Below are positions 37,013-50,429 of a stretch of DNA of 64,000 nt, piece by piece. How positions within the stretch are numbered: the first letter of the stretch is position 1; the number at the start of each line of letters is the position of its first letter. This DNA comes from Nemopilema nomurai. Taxonomy: Eukaryota; Cnidaria; Scyphozoa; Rhizostomeae; Rhizostomatidae. The notes beneath the pieces were generated by a model. That model was not told where the DNA came from. It did no database searches and saw only the letters and a list, made by a program, of their open reading frames with translations. The position numbers and the translations under genes are program-made. The DNA lies in assembly GCA_003864495.1 (NCBI GenBank), contig ML133401.1, forward strand, positions 2,197,373 to 2,261,372, given 5' to 3'.

Positions 37013-40000
37013 AAAATCTCTTTTATTGCGTTTTGACTCTTCTTTCGAATGCCAAGTTGCTTGAAATATTCTCAATTATAAGCTCTCTTTTATTGCGTTT
37101 TAACTGTTCTTTCGAATGCCAAGTTGCTTGAAATATTCTCAATTATAAGCTATCTCTTTTATTGCATTTTAACTGTTCTTTCGAATGCCAAGTTGCTTGA
37201 AATATTCTCAATTATAAGCTATCTCTTTTATTGCATTTTAACTGTTCTTTCGAATGATGCCAAGTTGCTTGAAATATTCTCAATTATAAGCTCTCTTTTA
37301 TTGCATTTTAACTGTTCTTTCGAATGCCAAGTTGCTTGAAATATTCTCAATTATAAGCTCTCTTTTATTGCATTTTAACTGTTCTTTCGAATGCCAAGTT
37401 GCTTGAAATATTCTCAATTATAAGCTATCTCTTTTATTGCATTTTAACTGTTCTTTCGAATGATGCCAAGTTGCTTGAAATATTCTCAATTATAAGCTAT
37501 CTCTTTTATTGCATTTTAACTGTTCTTTCGAATGCCAAGTTGCTTGAAATATTCTCAATTATAAGCTATCTCTTTTATTGCATATTTAACTGTTCTTTCG
37601 AATGATGCCAAGTTGCTTGAAATATTCTCAATTATAAGCTATCTCTTTTATTATTTTAACTGTTCTTTCGATTTTAATAGTTCTTTTCTCAATTATTTAA
37701 GCTTGTTTTATTAGCTTTAATTTCTGTTTTTCGAATGATGCCAAGTTGCTTGAAATATTCTCAATTATAAGCTATCTCTTTTATTGTTTTAACTGTTCTT
37801 TCGAATGATGCCAAGTTGCTTGAAATATTCTCAATTATAAGCTATCTCTTTTATTGCATTTTAACTGTTCTTTCGAATGATGCCAAGTTGCTTGAAATAT
37901 TCTCAATTATAAGCTATCTCTTTTATTGCATTTTAACTGTTCTTTCGAATGATGCCAAGTTGCTTGAAATATTCTCAATTATAAGCTATCTCTTTTATTG
38001 CATTTTAACTGTTCTTTCGAATGATGCCAAGTTGCTTGAAATATTCTCAATTATAAGCTATCTCTTTTATTGCATTTTAACTGTTCTTTCGATGCCAAGT
38101 TGCTTGAAATATTCTCAATTATAAGCTATCTCTTTTATTGCATTTTAACTGTTCTTTCGAATGATGCCAAGTTGCTTGAAATATTCTCAATTATAAGCTA
38201 TCTCTTTTATTGCATTTTAACTGTTCTTTCGAATGATGCCAAGTTGCTTGAAATATTCTCAATTATAAGCTATCTCTTTTATTGCATTTTAACTGTTCTT
38301 TCGAATGATGCCAAGTTGCTTGAAATATTCTCAATTATAAGCTATCTCTTTTATTGCATTTTAACTGTTCTTTCGAATGATGCCAAGTTGCTTGAAATAT
38401 TCTCAATTATAAGCTATCTCTTTTATTGCATTTTAACTGTTCTTTCGAATGATGCCAAGTTGCTTGAAATATTCTCAATTATAAGCTATCTCTTTTATTG
38501 CATTTTAACTGTTCTTTCGAATGATGCCAAGTTGCTTGAAATATTCTCAATTATAAGCTATCTCTTTTATTGCATTTTAACTGTTCTTTCGAATGATGCC
38601 AAGTTGCTTGAAATATTCTCAATTATAAGCTATCTCTTTTATTGCATTTTAACTGTTCTTTCGAATGATGCCAAGTTGCTTGAAATATTCTCAATTATAA
38701 GCTATCTCTTTTATTGCATTTTAACTGTTCTTTCGAATGATGCCAAGTTGCTTGAAATATTCTCAATTATAAGCTATCTCTTTTATTGTTTTAACTGTTC
38801 TTTCGAATGATGCCAAGTTGCTTGAAATATTCTCAATTATAAGCTATCTCTTTTATTGCATTTTAACTGTTCTTTCGAATGATGCCAAGTTGCTTGAAAT
38901 ATTCTCAATTATAAGCTATCTCTTTTATTGCATTTTAACTGTTCTTTCGAATGATGCCAAGTTGCTTGAAATATTCTCAATTATAAGCTATCTCTTTTAT
39001 TGCATTTTAACTGTTCTTTCGAATGCCAAGTTGCTTGAAATATTCTCAATTATAAGCTATCTCTTTTATTGCATTTTAACTGTTCTTTCGAAATGCCAAG
39101 TTGCTTGAAATATTCTCAATTATAAGCTATCTCTTTTATTGTTTTAACTGTTCTTTCGAATGATGCCAAGTTGCTTGAAATATTCTCAATTATAAGCTAT
39201 CTCTTTTATTGCATTTTAACTGTTCTTTCGAATGATGCCAAGTTGCTTGAAATATTCTCAATTATAAGCTATCTCTTTTATTGCATTTTAACTGTTCTTT
39301 CGAATGATGCCAAGTTGCTTGAAATATTCTCAATTATAAGCTATCTCTTTTATTGCATTTTAACTGTTCTTTCGAATGATGCCAAGTTGCTTGAAATATT
39401 CTCAATTATAAGCTATCTCTTTTATTGCATTTTAACTGTTCTTTCGAATGATGCCAAGTTGCTTGAAATATTCTCAATTATAAGCTATCTCTTTTATTGC
39501 ATTTTAACTGTTCTTTCGAAATGCCAAGTTGCTTGAAATATTCTCAATTATAAGCTATCTCTTTTATTGCATTTTAACTGTTCTTTCGAATGCCAAGTTG
39601 CTTGAAATATTCTCAATTATAAGCTATCTCTTTTATTGCATTTTAACTGTTCTTTCGAATGATGCCAAGTTGCTTGAAATATTCTCAATTATAAGCTATC
39701 TCTTTTATTGCATTTTAACTGTTCTTTCGAATGATGCCAAGTTGCTTGAAATATTCTCAATTATAAGCTATCTCTTTTATTGCATTTTAACTGTTCTTTC
39801 GAATGATGCCAAGTTGCTTGAAATATTCTCAATTATAAGCTATCTCTTTTATTGCATTTTAACTGTTCTTTCGAAATGCCAAGTTGCTTGAAATATTCTC
39901 AATTATAAGCTATCTCTTTTATTGCATTTTAACTGTTCTTTCGAAATGCCAAGTTGCTTGAAATATTCTCAATTATAAGCTATCTCTTTTATTGCATTTT

Positions 40001-43000
40001 AACTGTTCTTTCGAATGATGCCAAGTTGCTTGAAATATTCTCAATTATAAGCTATCTCTTTTATTGCATTTTAACTGTTCTTTCGAATGATGCCAAGTTG
40101 CTTGAAATATTCTCAATTATAAGCTATCTCTTTTATTGCATTTTAACTGTTCTTTCGAAATGCCAAGTTGCTTGAAATATTCTCAATTATAAGCTATCTT
40201 TTATTGTTTTAACTGTTCTTTCGAATGATGCCAAGTTGCTTGAAATATTCTCAATTATAAGCTATCTCTTTTATTGTTTTAACTGTTCTTTCGAATGATG
40301 CCAAGTTGCTTGAAATATTCTCAATTATAAGCTATCTCTTTTATTGCATTTTAACTGTTCTTTCGAATGATGCCAAGTTGCTTGAAATATTCTCAATTAT
40401 AAGCTATCTCTTTTATTGCATTTTAACTGTTCTTTCGAATGATGCCAAGTTGCTTGAAATATTCTCAATTATAAGCTATCTCTTTTATTGCATTTTAACT
40501 GTTCTTTCGAATGATGCCAAGTTGCTTGAAATATTCTCAATTATAAGCTATCTCTTTTATTGCATTTTAACTGTTCTTTCGAATGATGCCAAGTTGCTTG
40601 AAATATTCTCAATTATAAGCTATCTCTTTTATTGTTTTAACTGTTCTTTCGAATGCCAAGTTGCTTGAAATATTCTCAATTATAAGCTATCTCTTTTATT
40701 GCATTTTAACTGTTCTTTCGAATGATGCCAAGTTGCTTGAAATATTCTCAATTATAAGCTATCTCTTTTATTGCATTTTAACTGTTCTTTCGATGATGCC
40801 AAGTTGCTTGAAATATTCTCAATTATAAGCTATCTCTTTTATTGTTTTAACTGTTCTTTCGAATGATGCCAAGTTGCTTGAAATATTCTCAATTATAAGC
40901 TATCTCTTTTATTGCATTTTAACTGTTCTTTCGAATGATGCCAAGTTGCTTGAAATATTCTCAATTATAAGCTATCTCTTTTATTGCATTTTAACTGTTC
41001 TTTCGAATGATGCCAAGTTGCTTGAAATATTCTCAATTATAAGCTATCTCTTTTATTGTTTTAACTGTTCTTTCGAATGATGCCAAGTTGCTTGAAATAT
41101 TCTCAATTATAAGCTATCTCTTTTATTGCATTTTAACTGTTCTTTCGAATGATGCCAAGTTGCTTGAAATATTCTCAATTATAAGCTATCTCTTTTATTG
41201 CATTTTAACTGTTCTTTCGAATGATGCCAAGTTGCTTGAAATATTCTCAATTATAAGCTATCTCTTTTATTGCATTTTAACTGTTCTTTCGATGCCAAGT
41301 TGCTTGAAATATTCTCAATTATAAGCTATCTCTTTTATTGCATTTTAACTGTTCTTTCGAATGATGCCAAGTTGCTTGAAATATTCTCAATTATAAGCTA
41401 TCTCTTTTATTGCATTTTAACTGTTCTTTCGAATGATGCCAAGTTGCTTGAAATATTCTCAATTATAAGCTATCTCTTTTATTGCATTTTAACTGTTCTT
41501 TCGAATGATGCCAAGTTGCTTGAAATATTCTCAATTATAAGCTATCTCTTTTATTGCATTTTAACTGTTCTTTCGAATGATGCCAAGTTGCTTGAAATAT
41601 TCTCAATTATAAGCTATCTCTTTTATTGCATTTTAACTGTTCTTTCGAATGATGCCAAGTTGCTTGAAATATTCTCAATTATAAGCTATCTCTTTTATTG
41701 CATTTTAACTGTTCTTTCGAAATGCCAAGTTGCTTGAAATATTCTCAATTATAAGCTATCTCTTTTATTGCATTTTAACTGTTCTTTCGAAATGCCAAGT
41801 TGCTTGAAATATTCTCAATTATAAGCTATCTCTTTTATTGCATTTTAACTGTTCTTTCGAATGATGCCAAGTTGCTTGAAATATTCTCAATTATAAGCTA
41901 TCTCTTTTATTGCATTTTAACTGTTCTTTCGAATGATGCCAAGTTGCTTGAAATATTCTCAATTATAAGCTATCTCTTTTATTGCATTTTAACTGTTCTT
42001 TCGAATGATGCCAAGTTGCTTGAAATATTCTCAATTATAAGCTATCTCTTTTATTGCATTTTAACTGTTCTTTCGAATGATGCCAAGTTGCTTGAAATAT
42101 TCTCAATTATAAGCTATCTCTTTTATTGCATTTTAACTGTTCTTTCGAATGCCAAGTTGCTTGAAATATTCTCAATTATAAGCTATCTCTTTTATTGCAT
42201 TTTAACTGTTCTTTCGAATGATGCCAAGTTGCTTGAAATATTCTCAATTATAAGCTATCTCTTTTATTGCATTTTAACTGTTCTTTCGAATGATGCCAAG
42301 TTGCTTGAAATATTCTCAATTATAAGCTATCTCTTTTATTGCATTTTAACTGTTCTTTCGAATGATGCCAAGTTGCTTGAAATATTCTCAATTATAAGCT
42401 ATCTCTTTTATTGCATTTTAACTGTTCTTTCGAATGCCAAGTTGCTTGAAATATTCTCAATTATAAGCTATCTCTTTTATTGTTTTAACTGTTCTTTCGA
42501 AATGCCAAGTTGCTTGAAATATTCTCAATTATAAGCTATCTCTTTTATTGCATTTTAACTGTTCTTTCGAATGATGCCAAGTTGCTTGAAATATTCTCAA
42601 TTATAAGCTATCTCTTTTATTGCATTTTAACTGTTCTTTCGAATGCCAAGTTGCTTGAAATATTCTCAATTATAAGCTATCTCTTTTATTGCATTTTAAC
42701 TGTTCTTTCGAATGATGCCAAGTTGCTTGAAATATTCTCAATTATAAGCTATCTCTTTTATTGCATTTTAACTGTTCTTTCGATGATGCCAAGTTGCTTG
42801 AAATATTCTCAATTATAAGCTATCTCTTTTATTTGCATTTTAACTGTTCTTTCGAATGATGCCAAGTTGCTTGAAATATTCTCAATTATAAGCTATCTCT
42901 TTTATTGCATTTTAACTGTTCTTTCGAAATGCCAAGTTGCTTGAAATATTCTCAATTATAAGCTATCTCTTTTATTGCATTTTAACTGTTCTTTCGAATG

Positions 43001-46000
43001 ATGCCAAGTTGCTTGAAATATTCTCAATTATAAGCTATCTCTTTTATTGCATTTTAACTGTTCTTTCGAAATGCCAAGTTGCTTGAAATATTCTCAATTA
43101 TAAGCTATCTTTTTATTGTTTTAACTGTTCTTTCGAATGATGCCAAGTTGCTTGAAATATTCTCAATTATAAGCTATCTCTTTTATTGCATTTTAACTGT
43201 TCTTTCGAATGATGCCAAGTTGCTTGAAATATTCTCAATTATAAGCTATCTCTTTTATTGCATTTTAACTGTTCTTTCGAAATGCCAAGTTGCTTGAAAT
43301 ATTCTCAATTATAAGCTATCTCTTTTATTGCATTTTAACTGTTCTTTCGAATGATGCCAAGTTGCTTGAAATATTCTCAATTATAAGCTATCTCTTTTAT
43401 TGCATTTTAACTGTTCTTTCGAATGCCAAGTTGCTTGAAATATTCTCAATTATAAGCTATCTCTTTTATTGCATTTTAACTGTTCTTTCGAATGCCAAGT
43501 TGCTTGAAATATTCTCAATTATAAGCTATCTCTTTTATTGTTTTAACTGTTCTTTCGAATGATGCCAAGTTGCTTGAAATATTCTCAATTATAAGCTATC
43601 TCTTTTATTGCATTTTAACTGTTCTTTCGAATGATGCCAAGTTGCTTGAAATATTCTCAATTATAAGCTATCTCTTTTATTGCATTTTAACTGTTCTTTC
43701 GAATGCCAAGTTGCTTGAAATATTCTCAATTATAAGCTATCTCTTTTATTGCATTTTAACTGTTCTTTCGAATGCCAAGTTGCTTGAAATATTCTCAATT
43801 ATAAGCTATCTCTTTTATTGCTTTTAACTGTTCTTTCGAATGCCAAGTTGCTTGAAATATTCTCAATTATAAGCTATCTCTTTTATTTACTTTTAACTGT
43901 TCTTTCGAATGATGCCAAGTTGCTTGAAATATTCTCAATTATAAGCTATCTCTTTTATTGCTTTAACTGTTCTTTCGAATGATGCCAAGTTGCTTGAAAT
44001 ATTCTCAATTATAAGCTATCTCTTTTATTGTGTTTTAACTGTTCTTTCGAATGATGCCAAGTTGCTTGAAATATTCTCAATTATAAGCTATCTCTTTTAT
44101 TGTACTTTAACTGTTCTTTCGAATGATGCCAAGTTGCTTGAAATATTCTCAATTATAAGCTATCTCTTTTATTGTTTTAACTGTTCTTTCGAATGATGCC
44201 AAGTTGCTTGAAATATTCTCAATTATAAGCTATCTCTTTTATTGTGTTTTAACTGTTCTTTCGAATGATGCCAAGTTGCTTGAAATATTCTCAATTATAA
44301 GCTATCTCTTTTATTGTTTTAACTGTTCTTTCGAATGATGCCAAGTTGCTTGAAATATTCTCAATTATAAGCTATCTCTTTTATTGTTTAACTGTTCTTT
44401 CGAATGATGCCAAGTTGCTTGAAATATTCTCAATTATAAGCTATCTCTTTTATTGTACTTTAACTGTTCTTTCGAATGATGCCAAGTTGCTTGAAATATT
44501 CTCAATTATAAGCTATCTCTTTTATTGTTTTAACTGTTCTTTCGAATGATGCCAAGTTGCTTGAAATATTCTCAATTATAAGCTATCTCTTTTATTTGTT
44601 TTAACTGTTCTTTCGAATGATGCCAAGTTGCTTGAAATATTCTCAATTATAAGCTATCTCTTTTATTGTACTTTAACTGTTCTTTCGAATGATGCCAAGT
44701 TGCTTGAAATATTCTCAATTATAAGCTATCTCTTTTATTTGTTTTAACTGTTCTTTCGAATGATGCCAAGTTGCTTGAAATATTCTCAATTATAAGCTAT
44801 CTCTTTTATTTGTTTTAACTGTTCTTTCGAATGATGCCAAGTTGCTTGAAATATTCTCAATTATAAGCTATCTCTTTTATTGCATTTTAACTGTTCTTTC
44901 GAATGATGCCAAGTTGCTTGAAATATTCTCAATTATAAGCTATCTCTTTTATTGCATTTTAACTGTTCTTTCGAATGATGCCAAGTTGCTTGAAATATTC
45001 TCAATTATAAGCTATCTCTTTTATTGCATTTTAACTGTTCTTTCGAATGATGCCAAGTTGCTTGAAATATTCTCAATTATAAGCTATCTCTTTTATTGTG
45101 TTTTAACTGTTCTTTCGAATGATGCCAAGTTGCTTGAAATATTCTCAATTATAAGCTATCTCTTTTATTGCATTTTAACTGTTCTTTCGAATGATGCCAA
45201 GTTGCTTGAAATATTCTCAATTATAAGCTATCTCTTTTATTGCATTTTAACTGTTCTTTCGAATGCCAAGTTGCTTGAAATATTCTCAATTATAAGCTAT
45301 CTCTTTTATTGCATTTTAACTGTTCTTTCGAATGATGCCAAGTTGCTTGAAATATTCTCAATTATAAGCTATCTCTTTTATTGTTTAACTGTTCTTTCGA
45401 ATGATGCCAAGTTGCTTGAAATATTCTCAATTATAAGCTATCTCTTTTATTTGTTTTAACTGTTCTTTCGAATGATGCCAAGTTGCTTGAAATATTCTCA
45501 ATTATAAGCTATCTCTTTTATTGTACTTTAACTGTTCTTTCGAATGATGCCAAGTTGCTTGAAATATTCTCAATTATAAGCTATCTCTTTTATTGCATTT
45601 TAACTGTTCTTTCGAATGATGCCAAGTTGCTTGAAATATTCTCAATTATAAGCTATCTCTTTATTGCTTTTAACTGTTCTTTCGAATGATGCCAAGTTGC
45701 TTGAAATATTCTCAATTATAAGCTATCTCTTTTATTGTTTTAACTGTTCTTTCGAATGATGCCAAGTTGCTTGAAATATTCTCAATTATAAGCTATCTCT
45801 TTTATTGTTTTAACTGTTCTTTCGAATGATGCCAAGTTGCTTGAAATATTCTCAATTATAAGCTATCTCTTTTATTGTACTTTAACTGTTCTTTCGAATG
45901 ATGCCAAGTTGCTTGAAATATTCTCAATTATAAGCTATCTCTTTTATTGTGTTTTAACTGTTCTTTCGAATGATGCCAAGTTGCTTGAAATATTCTCAAT

Positions 46001-49000
46001 TATAAGCTATCTCTTTTATTGTTTTAACTGTTCTTTCGAATGATGCCAAGTTGCTTGAAATATTCTCAATTATAAGCTATCTCTTTTATTGCATTTTAAC
46101 TGTTCTTTCGAATGATGCCAAGTTGCTTGAAATATTCTCAATTATAAGCTATCTCTTTTATTGTACTTTAACTGTTCTTTCGAATGATGCCAAGTTGCTT
46201 GAAATATTCTCAATTATAAGCTATCTCTTTTATTGTACTTTAACTGTTCTTTCGAATGATGCCAAGTTGCTTGAAATATTCTCAATTATAAGCTATCTCT
46301 TTTATTGCATTTTAACTGTTCTTTCGAATGATGCCAAGTTGCTTGAAATATTCTCAATTATAAGCTATCTCTTTTATTGTACTTTAACTGTTCTTTCGAA
46401 TGATGCCAAGTTGCTTGAAATATTCTCAATTATAAGCTATCTCTTTTATTGCTTTAACTGTTCTTTCGAATGATGCCAAGTTGCTTGAAATATTCTCAAT
46501 TATAAGCTATCTCTTTTATTGCATTTTAACTGTTCTTTCGAATGATGCCAAGTTGCTTGAAATATTCTCAATTATAAGCTATCTCTTTTATTGCATTTTA
46601 ACTGTTCTTTCGAATGATGCCAAGTTGCTTGAAATATTCTCAATTATAAGCTATCTCTTTTATTGTTTTAACTGTTCTTTCGAATGATGCCAAGTTGCTT
46701 GAAATATTCTCAATTATAAGCTATCTCTTTTATTGTACTTTAACTGTTCTTTCGAATGATGCCAAGTTGCTTGAAATATTCTCAATTATAAGCTATCTCT
46801 TTTATTGCTTTAACTGTTCTTTCGAATGATGCCAAGTTGCTTGAAATATTCTCAATTATAAGCTATCTCTTTTATTGCTTTAACTGTTCTTTCGAATGAT
46901 GCCAAGTTGCTTGAAATATTCTCAATTATAAGCTATCTCTTTTATTGTACTTTAACTGTTCTTTCGAATGATGCCAAGTTGCTTGAAATATTCTCAATTA
47001 TAAGCTATCTCTTTTATTGTACTTTAACTGTTCTTTCGAATGATGCCAAGTTGCTTGAAATATTCTCAATTATAAGCTATCTCTTTTATTGCATTTTAAC
47101 TGTTCTTTCGAATGATGCCAAGTTGCTTGAAATATTCTCAATTATAAGCTATCTCTTTTATTGCATTTTAACTGTTCTTTCGAATGATGCCAAGTTGCTT
47201 GAAATATTCTCAATTATAAGCTATCTCTTTTATTGTGTTTTAACTGTTCTTTCGAATGATGCCAAGTTGCTTGAAATATTCTCAATTATAAGCTATCTCT
47301 TTTATTGTACTTTAACTGTTCTTTCGAATGATGCCAAGTTGCTTGAAATATTCTCAATTATAAGCTATCTCTTTTATTGCATTTTAACTGTTCTTTCGAA
47401 TGATGCCAAGTTGCTTGAAATATTCTCAATTATAAGCTATCTCTTTTATTGTACTTTAACTGTTCTTTCGAATGATGCCAAGTTGCTTGAAATATTCTCA
47501 ATTATAAGCTATCTCTTTTATTGTACTTTAACTGTTCTTTCGAATGATGCCAAGTTGCTTGAAATATTCTCAATTATAAGCTATCTCTTTTATTGTACTT
47601 TAACTGTTCTTTCGAATGATGCCAAGTTGCTTGAAATATTCTCAATTATAAGCTATCTCTTTTATTGTACTTTAACTGTTCTTTCGAATGATGCCAAGTT
47701 GCTTGAAATATTCTCAATTATAAGCTATCTCTTTTATTGTGTTTTAACTGTTCTTTCGAATGATGCCAAGTTGCTTGAAATATTCTCAATTATAAGCTAT
47801 CTCTTTTATTGCTTTAACTGTTCTTTCGAATGATGCCAAGTTGCTTGAAATATTCTCAATTATAAGCTATCTCTTTTATTGCATTTTAACTGTTCTTTCG
47901 AATGATGCCAAGTTGCTTGAAATATTCTCAATTATAAGCTATCTCTTTTATTGCTTTAACTGTTCTTTCGAATGATGCCAAGTTGCTTGAAATATTCTCA
48001 ATTATAAGCTATCTCTTTTATTGTACTTTAACTGTTCTTTCGAATGATGCCAAGTTGCTTGAAATATTCTCAATTATAAGCTATCTCTTTTATTGTACTT
48101 TAACTGTTCTTTCGAATGATGCCAAGTTGCTTGAAATATTCTCAATTATAAGCTATCTCTTTTATTGTGTTTTAACTGTTCTTTCGAATGATGCCAAGTT
48201 GCTTGAAATATTCTCAATTATAAGCTATCTCTTTTATTGCTTTAACTGTTCTTTCGAATGATGCCAAGTTGCTTGAAATATTCTCAATTATAAGCTATCT
48301 CTTTTATTGTACTTTAACTGTTCTTTCGAATGATGCCAAGTTGCTTGAAATATTCTCAATTATAAGCTATCTCTTTTATTGTACTTTAACTGTTCTTTCG
48401 AATGATGCCAAGTTGCTTGAAATATTCTCAATTATAAGCTATCTCTTTTATTGTACTTTAACTGTTCTTTCGAATGATGCCAAGTTGCTTGAAATATTCT
48501 CAATTATAAGCTATCTCTTTTATTGCATTTTAACTGTTCTTTCGAATGATGCCAAGTTGCTTGAAATATTCTCAATTATAAGCTATCTCTTTTATTGTAC
48601 TTTAACTGTTCTTTCGAATGATGCCAAGTTGCTTGAAATATTCTCAATTATAAGCTATCTCTTTTATTGTACTTTAACTGTTCTTTCGAATGATGCCAAG
48701 TTGCTTGAAATATTCTCAATTATAAGCTATCTCTTTTATTGTACTTTAACTGTTCTTTCGAATGATGCCAAGTTGCTTGAAATATTCTCAATTATAAGCT
48801 ATCTCTTTTATTGTGTTTTAACTGTTCTTTCGAATGATGCCAAGTTGCTTGAAATATTCTCAATTATAAGCTATCTCTTTTATTGTACTTTAACTGTTCT
48901 TTCGAATGATGCCAAGTTGCTTGAAATATTCTCAATTATAAGCTATCTCTTTTATTGTACTTTAACTGTTCTTTCGAATGATGCCAAGTTGCTTGAAATA

Positions 49001-49113
49001 TTCTCAATTATAAGCTATCTCTTTTATTGTGTTTTAACTGTTCTTTCGAATGCCAAGTTGCTTGAAATATTCTCAATTATAAGCTATCTCTTTTATTGTA
49101 CTTTAACTGTTCT
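37013..49113 (+). repeat. Satellite array of a 72-bp monomer, about 170 copies
   Basis: Head-to-tail copies of one AT-rich monomer of about 29% GC, starting GCCAAGTTGCTTGAAATATT, then CTCAATTATAAGCTATCTC, TTTTATTGCATTTTAACTG and TTCTTTCGAATGAT. The middle 45 bases are almost invariant through the array. Variation sits at two places: the junction after TTTCGA (one ATG, two ATGs, or AAATG) and the segment after TTTTATT (GCATTTTAA, GTTTTAA, GTACTTTAA, GTGTTTTAA, GCTTTAA, TGTTTTAA). Because 72 is divisible by 3, runs of full-length monomers stay open and translate as a 24-residue hydrophobic repeat (AKLLEIFSIISYLFYC core). Monomers of 68-71 bp break that frame, so the peptides are not credible genes. 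The left edge is decayed; the right edge is abrupt after TTTAACTGTTCTTTTGAG. Role unknown. Confidence 0.98.
37671..37733 (+). repeat. Degenerate monomer interrupting the satellite array
   Basis: Between normal monomers lies one 63-base unit that aligns only loosely: TTCTTTTCTCAATTATTTAAGC recalls the TATTCTCAATTATAAGC core, and TTTATTAGCTTTAATTTCTG recalls the 3' part, with several indels and substitutions. It is the only strongly diverged monomer inside the array. Confidence 0.7.
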
Positions 49114-49315
49114 TTTGAGTGTTGAGTTTCTGAGTGAAAAAGTAATTTTTGACTTGTTTTAAACTTCGCAAACGTCAAAAATTCTCAAAATAATCTATTA
49201 TTTCTTCCATCAATCTTACAGTAGATTTGGTCGGTTTTGGATATGTTTCAGAAGTCGCTAGGTATGGTAGGTTCAAAAGATGAAAAGTTTAAGATAGGTT
49301 CTGCCCGGGCGGCCC

Positions 49316-49492
49316 TTATTGTCCAATGGGATCTGGTCCCATGGGATTTGTCCAGTTCCTCCTGTCCATTGTTTTCATTGTTTAAGTCTCGATCAATATT
49401 GTCCTTTGAACAAAAGCGATCGACAACTCAAGCCAGCGAAAACAAAGACTAGTGGAACTCAAACTTCCCAGGGACCAGATCCCGACATGAAG
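49316..49492. repeat. Long imperfect palindrome just beyond the satellite array
   Basis: Arms of about 75-80 bases. The best block is GGGATCTGGTCCCATGGGA (49328-49346) against TCCCAGGGACCAGATCCC (49466-49483), complementary except for one missing base. Moving inward the arms still match (GTTCC, TTGTTTTC, AGT and CGATC blocks) until a centre near 49405. Outward, CCTTATTGTC matches CCTTCATGTC in reverse complement. A transcript would fold into a long hairpin; the structure also fits a foldback MITE. It starts about 200 bases after the last satellite monomer. Confidence 0.75.
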
Positions 49493-50429
49493 GTCGAAGA
49501 TCCAGTTCGAGAGACACACAAGGTTGTCAACGCAATAATGGTATCACTCAACAAAAATCAAATTTGCACTAAATACTTTTAATCTAACAAAATTAAAATG
49601 AGACGAGAATGAAAGCCTATAAAGATTTTCGCAAAATTAAGGAGCTGTCTTGATGATCTTCTAATCTGAGTTTGTATAGAAAGGATTGCTAATTTTATTT
49701 ATTTAGCAAATATATAAGCAGCGAAATGGAAATCTCAAATTTCTGAATATCATCATTGCAACTAGAATAAAAATTTAATCTGTGGGGCTTAACCATACGT
49801 GGTGTGGGTCGTCATCAACTTGTAAAAGTGCCTAAATGCCTTGGGATTTTTTGTTGGGAATCAATTTCTTACGTTTTTGCAACACTAGGGCATCAAAACA
49901 TTGGACCTTAAAACGGTTATGCATATAAGTCAATACGTAGTACGTTACAACAACTTGTTCATTTTATTACAATCAACTTGCCATTGTCAAAAATGTTTCT
50001 CTCTGTCTTGGATTCGCTACTTTATCTTTCTCTTCGTTCTTCTCTCGAAGGAAATTTAGTTCTCATCTTGTTCTCTGTAATGTAATGAGAAATATTAGCT
50101 TTAGGTATTTACTCATAAACTTACAAAATTCTGGTAAAAAACTATAGAGCTTTAAATGTAACGGAATTCGACATTAAAATGCAGCCAGATCGGGTAAAAT
50201 CTGTGCAAAAAGAATTTTAAAACGTCTGATTTTTTGAAAAATATTTGCTAGAATTATCTGCCTGAAGGAGTAGATAGCATAATATCTATCTGTGACGCGG
50301 TGGAGCAAGCACTCTTTGAAATTCTGGGCTAAGAAGGTGAAACGACCGAGTAAATGTTATGCTTAGAGAAACAGAAGACGCTTGAATATAATTAAACATT
50401 TCTTGATTTTTGAATCCGTTTTAAAAGGT

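Noticed and set aside
37013..49113. CRISPR-like array
   Set aside because: Monomers abut with no unique spacers, the genome is eukaryotic and no cas genes are present.
37124..49162. About thirty ORFs of 67-308 codons, all on the + strand, with a 24-residue repeat
   Set aside because: They are by-products of a 72-bp satellite period. Frames are broken repeatedly by 68-71-bp monomers, and no splice or start context supports coding.
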